This document shows, one piece after another, positions 61,500 to 64,000 of a DNA stretch of 64,000 nucleotides. Position numbers and translations under genes: made by a program. The notes beneath the pieces were generated by a model that worked only from the letters and a program-made list of their open reading frames with translations, was not told the DNA's origin and made no database searches. The DNA is from Straminergon stramineum (lineage: Eukaryota > Streptophyta > Bryopsida > Hypnales > Calliergonaceae): contig OY987270.1 of the NCBI GenBank assembly GCA_963920665.1, positions 21,292,019 to 21,356,018 of the forward strand, read 5' to 3'. Within the stretch, counting starts at the first letter, position 1, and the number at the start of each line of letters is the position of its first letter.

Positions 61500-61920
61500 T
61501 GGCTACTACTGTAAGGTAGGAGCATCTTTCATCCATCCGAAGTGTTGATTTCATCCATGCACATCCTTCCAAATTCGAAGTTCTGGCCGCCTACACGAAC
61601 GGTGGAGAAGCCTCCCACATCGTCCCCTGCCACTTCAACGGTGGAGAATGCATCTCCCGAATATGCCCTTTCAACCAGGTCCGCCCACTCGGCCACTCCC
61701 CATGCCACTATTATTTTATAATAATAAGCCCATTTGGCTTATTATTATATGCTGTAGAATAATAAATATCCGACCTCCCCATACCCCTGAATTTCAGCAT
61801 ATTCTTCGAAGAGGGTTCCATACTCCCATTAACATTTAAAATTTTTTTTTTTTTGGGAACCAAGCCAAAAATCCTTAGTCCCAGCCCCCAAAAATCCTCA
61901 GTCCCAGACTAATTTGTATC
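61500..61920. other. GC-richer block with stem-loop and short tandem
   Basis: More mixed in composition than the surroundings, with GAACGGTGGAGAA and CAACGGTGGAGAA 45 bases apart. TATAATAATAAGCC/GGCTTATTATTATA forms a 14-bp stem with a 5-nt loop (61717-61749). CCAAAAATCCTYAGTCCCAG is repeated at 61865-61910. No gene recognised. Confidence 0.35.
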
Positions 61921-62117
61921 CCAGAAGTCATGCAGTTCAAATAGTGTACTGTGTACAAACTAGATCTGTAAGTGAAATCTTCGAACTGCATGTATGATTC
62001 AAATTAAAGCAAATCTTACATGAAAATCTTCAAACTGCATGTGTAATAGAATTTAAATTTTGGATGAAATCTTTCAACTGCCTAAAGGTGAAGTAGTCTG
62101 CTCTTTAAAGCGACCAT

Positions 62118-63101
62118 TTAACCCCTCACCGCTGGAGGGGACGAAAAGTGTCCTCTCATAGTCTGGCAGTAAAATTCAAAGTGCTGTAACTTTTGCATCC
62201 AATGTCCGAATTCAATAAAACTTGTTGGGAAGGTTGCGCATATTAGTGTAGTTTCAGTGGTGAAATTTTCAGATCAATCCAAGATGTACTGAGTTTTTGA
62301 GAGCCATTCGAAGTTCACAGGTTCAATTTGAGTTCACCTCACTGCATTCTGATGGCTGCAACTTCGGGGGTTTATATCTTTCTCATCAAATGTTCATTTT
62401 TAATAAAAAAAAAATTATTGGGTTTTGTTCCCAATAAAGCCTAGTTCTTGTGGTAAAATTTTCATGTCACTCCAAGTTGTTTTGAATGTTTGGGAGCAAT
62501 TCGAAGTTCAAAATCCAGACAGTTTTGCATTACAATGAACTTTGGCGGCTTATAACTTCTTCATACATGGTCCGTTTTCAATAATTTTTGTTGGAAAAGT
62601 TGCGCATACTAGTCTTGTTTATAAGATTAAAATTTCATATGAATCCAAGAGGTTATGAGTGACTGAGAAGCATTTTAGTAGAGGGAGGTTCAGATATAGA
62701 TGTGATTTTTTGCTACTTTTTTCATTGTTTTTTGACATTTCAAAACAATTTTGTAGACACAATGAGTCAATTGAATGAGATTTTTTTTAACCAAAGTGTT
62801 TGTCTTTTGGTTTGAATCACTTTGTAGTTTAAAATTTTTTCATTTGAGTAGGTTTAGAAATTGAATTGCACAACCAAATGTGTTTTCAAGAAAATTTCAG
62901 CATCTTCTTTCAACACTAAAACATTATAATCTTTCAATCTATACCATCAAATGACCCGAAATTTTTTCACACCATCTACAACATGCACACTACAATATTG
63001 TACAGTTGAGATTTTCATACCTCACTGAGATTTAGACTTATAGGACTTGAAAAGCAAGTCAACTTTTACACATATTTGGACTTCAAGTGATGAGGGGTTA
63101 A
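62118..63101 (+). mobile_element. TTAA-flanked element, family C, with internal tandem repeats
   Basis: The 984-bp element starts TTAACCCCTCACCGCT and ends with the inverse of TTAACCCCTCATCACT (14 of 16 match). GGACGAAAAGTGTCC starts 21 nt inside the left TTAA (62139-62153). The interior holds three degenerate tandem units of about 180 bp beginning near 62184, 62372 and 62551 (TATAACTTYT...ATGKTCC, then AAAATTTCA...CCAAG). No transposase frame. Confidence 0.7.
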
Positions 63102-63210
63102 GAGTTGATTGCCTTTCTGGAGAAGCTAAACTCCTACAAACTTTTTTTTTTAAATTCCTAGAAACAATTTTTGGTAAATTTTTGAAGGAAGCAAAATAGA
63201 ATTGGCATCT

Positions 63211-63420
63211 AACCTAGGGTAGGAGGTCCATAAATCAATCATTTACAGGTTTGAACAGAAATTCAGGGAGTTGGAACATCTTGAAATATTTTTCAGTAAA
63301 TTTTTATAGAAAGACAAGTGAAATTGGCATCTAACCCAAGTTGTTCCATATTTTTAGGAACTTCGTGAAATTGGTTATGAATTTTTGAAGTTGAAAAAAA
63401 GTGGTCTTTTGTAGTCATCA
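63211..63420 (+). repeat. Dispersed repeat, related to 32226-32430
   Basis: Same blocks in the same order as 32226-32430, followed by a diverged second copy of part of the unit at 63535-63640 (CACCTCCTTGAAATGTACA). Confidence 0.7.
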
Positions 63421-64000
63421 AAAGCAACCACCTCCTAAAATGTGCAGAGTTGGTATATTGCAAAAAGCAAAATGTACCTTTGAGTCGTGATCGCTTTTAA
63501 TGCCCAAATGGAGTTTGAGCCTCCTACCTTAAATCATTCTATATTTTTTGGACCTTCATGGAATTAGTTACAAATTTTCGAAGTTAAAACATAGTGGTCA
63601 CTAAAAATGACCACCTCCTTGAAATGTACACTGATTGGTACATTGAAGAAATCAAAATGTACCTCTATGCCTCTTGAATGCTTATAGAGCATGGGTGCTT
63701 TTAGAGTAGACTACTAGGTAGGGGACTTTCGAATGCGCCACTTTTTCTATCTGTTGCTAGGGTGATTGCAAAAAACACTTGTCATATTTTGTGTCACACA
63801 ATGTGTGCTAATTTGTTTTTTGGCCATAACTTCTGTGTTTTGGCTCCAAATGACTCAAGATTCGTAGGGAAGGTACTCATGACTATCATACACCTTCCCT
63901 GATTTTTTCATAATTTTCAAAAATAATTTACTATAAAAAAATAGACCCCGATTCACTGACACACTTGCCAATTTGGAGGGTTTTAGTACTATTTAGAACC

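Noticed and set aside
1..64000. CRISPR arrays, operons, tRNA or rRNA genes
   Set aside because: Spliced plant genes rule out a prokaryotic layout. Direct repeats present are minisatellites or transposons. No tRNA-like T-loop/anticodon arrangement or rRNA segment was recognised by eye.

Overview
This is nuclear DNA of a land plant or close streptophyte relative. Three plant-type genes with short GT-AG introns, or none, sit in very AT-rich, gene-poor sequence packed with transposon remnants. Coding exons are clearly GC-richer than their surroundings. Short introns, an intronless FIE gene and AT-rich flanks suggest a non-seed plant (moss or liverwort-like), but that is inference.

Layout, all genes on the + strand: (1) 166-2450 holds the last seven coding exons of methylenetetrahydrofolate reductase (folate/methionine cycle); its 5' part lies outside the window. 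(2) 2451 to about 27300 is gene-free and built of degraded mobile elements: a TA-flanked MITE (6524-6778), a CACTA-like element (9558-10736), two hAT-like non-autonomous elements (11280-11624, 18544-18732), a pseudogene of an unidentified TE-type protein broken by four stops (21963-22829), and a GC-rich inverted repeat (25085-26660). (3) 28569-29661 is a two-exon DET2-type steroid 5-alpha-reductase with a probable 5'UTR intron. (4) A solo LTR with a perfect 5-bp target-site duplication lies at 33954-35194. (5) 37114-38244 is a complete single-exon FIE/ESC (EED homologue), the WD40 subunit of Polycomb PRC2. (6) 38245-64000 has no gene I can defend. It holds many MITEs, several nested, including a nearly perfect 498-bp palindrome of Tourist/PIF-Harbinger type (57201-57698).

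The three genes (one-carbon metabolism, sterol reduction, chromatin silencing) are unrelated housekeeping or developmental genes and form no functional cluster.

The most unusual signal is a group of non-autonomous elements bounded by TTAA and starting CC, as piggyBac-type elements do (families at 8651, 30742, 45329; 59874; 62118; 19265, 49729, 55993). In three families with different bodies, a 15-nt palindromic motif (4-bp stem, 7-nt loop) starts exactly 21 nt inside one TTAA end. A partial empty site supports one of these insertions.
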